From contig CAZMSZ010000172.1 of assembly GCA_964569055.1 (NCBI GenBank), forward strand, positions 1-14,755: a DNA stretch of 14,755 nt, read 5' to 3'. Positions 13,826 to 14,755 of the stretch are shown one piece after another (position 1 is the first letter of the stretch; the number at the start of each line of letters is the position of its first letter). The stretch comes from JAWLGW01 sp964569055. Its GTDB lineage: Bacteria; Planctomycetota; J058. The position numbers and the translations under genes are program-made. The notes beneath the pieces were generated by a model. It ran no database searches. It was not told where the DNA came from and worked only from the letters and a program-made list of their open reading frames with translations.

Positions 13826-13911
13826 TCAGCGGCCCGCCCCGACGCCAATGACTTGCTGCGGCGCCCCCGCGCCGGGGTTGACGGTCGTGAGGTGGTACAA
13901 GCTCGAGAGCA
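13825..13911. repeat. Direct repeat, copy 2 (77 of 87 bases match copy 1)
   Basis: Matches 12380-12466 without gaps and in the same orientation. Here the sequence is the true 3' end of the intact minus-strand gene at 13826-14755. With copy 1 it brackets the roughly 1.3-kb regulator/nucleotidyltransferase cassette. Confidence 0.95.
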
Positions 13912-14755
13912 ACTCGAAGGCGTGGCGGTTCCAGTCGTCGGTCTGCCGCGTGCCGGGCGGGGTCGTCGGGATCGAGAACCAGCGACCGTTCAGCTCCACC
14001 GCGAGCCGGGTGTGCTCCGGCTCCTCCGCCGTCTCCGCGATGACGAGCGTGCGGGCGGGCTGCGGCCGGGGGGAGGGGGTCGCGGGGTGCGGCGCGACCG
14101 CGTACTCCCACTCGGGGTCCACCCCCCGGCCCACGAACCGCAGGACCTGGTGGAGGCTGCGCAGCTTGATCCAGCCCTGGAGCGGGTAGCCGCCGCCGGG
14201 CCCGTCGGGGCGAATGTCGACGAGCACGTAGCTCGGGTCGTACACCCTGGCCTTGGCGATCAGCGCCAGGCGCTCCGCCTCGGGGAGGCCCTCGGGTCGG
14301 TAGTTGGAGATCAGGACCCGGCCATCGACCTTGCGTGTGAGGAGCGGACCCTCCGGGTCCTCCTCGAGCCGATACCCTTGCGCCAGCAGATCGGCGACCC
14401 CCTCGAGGTCCGTGCCTGGGTGGGGGCGCCAGCGCTCGATCCGCGGGATCGGATTCACGACCAGGTGGAAGTCCCGGGCGAGCGCGTCGAGGTGGTAGAT
14501 GCGACGGCGGAACTCCTCGAACTCCGCGGGCACGTTCGGGTCGTTGCGGCGGACCACGTGCACGTCACCGGCCTCCATCACCACGGCATCGACCAGGAGG
14601 CGGAGCAGCAGCCCAACCGAGACGCTGCGGCGCAAGAGCAGGTCGAAGGTCCTCTCGTCGATCGGCGAGAGCAGCCTGCGAGTGAAGGCCTCGCCTTGCA
14701 GCGGGACGATCGAGAGGGTCGGCGCCTCGACGGCGCGCGTGGTCAGGCCGAGGGA
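13826..14755 (-). CDS. Uncharacterised protein, partial (5' end outside window)
   Basis: An open frame of 309 residues runs from the window edge to the stop at 13826 with consistent coding-type codon use. A TTG at 14635 is open further upstream with sensible sequence (LSIVPLQGEAFTRRLLSPID), so it is not the start. The protein resembles an uncharacterised family of probable lipoproteins in Gram-negative bacteria: the SLxTRxxxxPTLSIVPLQGExFxRRLLxPI block, then a LLLRLLVDAVV helix. Near the C-terminus it has LNGRWFSIPTTPPG and FELLSSLYHLTTVNPGAG before a Gly-rich end. Similarity to this family is from memory and I assign no function. Its last 87 bp are present a second time on the other side of the regulator/nucleotidyltransferase cassette. 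Confidence 0.7.
   Translation of the reverse strand, partial: SLGLTTRAVEAPTLSIVPLQGEAFTRRLLSPIDERTFDLLLRRSVSVGLLLRLLVDAVVMEAGDVHVVRRNDPNVPAEFEEFRRRIYHLDALARDFHLVVNPIPRIERWRPHPGTDLEGVADLLAQGYRLEEDPEGPLLTRKVDGRVLISNYRPEGLPEAERLALIAKARVYDPSYVLVDIRPDGPGGGYPLQGWIKLRSLHQVLRFVGRGVDPEWEYAVAPHPATPSPRPQPARTLVIAETAEEPEHTRLAVELNGRWFSIPTTPPGTRQTDDWNRHAFELLSSLYHLTTVNPGAGAPQQVIGVGAGR

Noticed and set aside
12380..13911. An insertion sequence or transposon around the regulator/nucleotidyltransferase pair
   Set aside because: No transposase or integrase and no terminal inverted repeats; the flanking repeats are gene tails, not IS ends.

Overview
The window is very GC-rich, with codons almost always ending in G or C. 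It mixes a Hanks-type serine/threonine kinase, a Uma2 nuclease-like protein, a lipoprotein subtilase and many small uncharacterised proteins. This gene style and base composition suggest a Myxococcota (Polyangia-like) chromosome. That is an inference; no rRNA or taxonomic marker gene is present.

Layout. 1-3160 (minus strand): a Ser/Thr kinase whose 3' end is outside the window, a Uma2-family protein, and a zinc-independent quinone oxidoreductase. 3274-4218 (plus): a membrane lipid-kinase/cytidylyltransferase-like protein, followed by two hairpins and what looks like the tail of a lost gene. 4481-5056: a small zinc-ribbon protein and a small two-helix membrane protein, divergent. 5067-6428 (minus): a secreted lipoprotein subtilisin-like protease, convergent with the small membrane gene across a 9-bp-stem hairpin that contains both stop codons. 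6684-8188 (minus): an apparent operon of an NADPH-dependent FMN reductase and two tandem MgtC/SapB proteins. The FMN reductase frame is broken just after its start codon by a 10-bp tandem duplication. 8189-8602 holds no gene I can support. 8603-12406 (plus): a 5'-truncated STAS domain (SulP type), a large arylsulfatase with no signal peptide, and a BASS-family transporter. 12381-13911: a two-gene cassette (winged-helix regulator plus AbiEii-like nucleotidyltransferase, minus strand) set between two copies of the same kind of sequence: the tail of an uncharacterised gene and, on one side, a scrap of a second BASS gene. 13826-14755 (minus): the intact tail and body of that uncharacterised gene, whose 5' end is outside the window.

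How the genes may work together. The sulfatase and BASS transporter are 16 bp apart and probably co-transcribed. A cytoplasmic sulfatase beside an organic-anion importer suggests uptake and intracellular desulfation of an organic sulfate ester. The regulator/nucleotidyltransferase pair has the form of a toxin-antitoxin or abortive-infection module: overlapping genes, regulator first, and an AT-rich perfect inverted repeat over the regulator start. Its flanking duplications suggest it arrived by insertion or recombination. The strongest direct sequence findings are the 10-bp duplication that breaks the flavin reductase and the mosaic repeat structure around the regulator/nucleotidyltransferase cassette.
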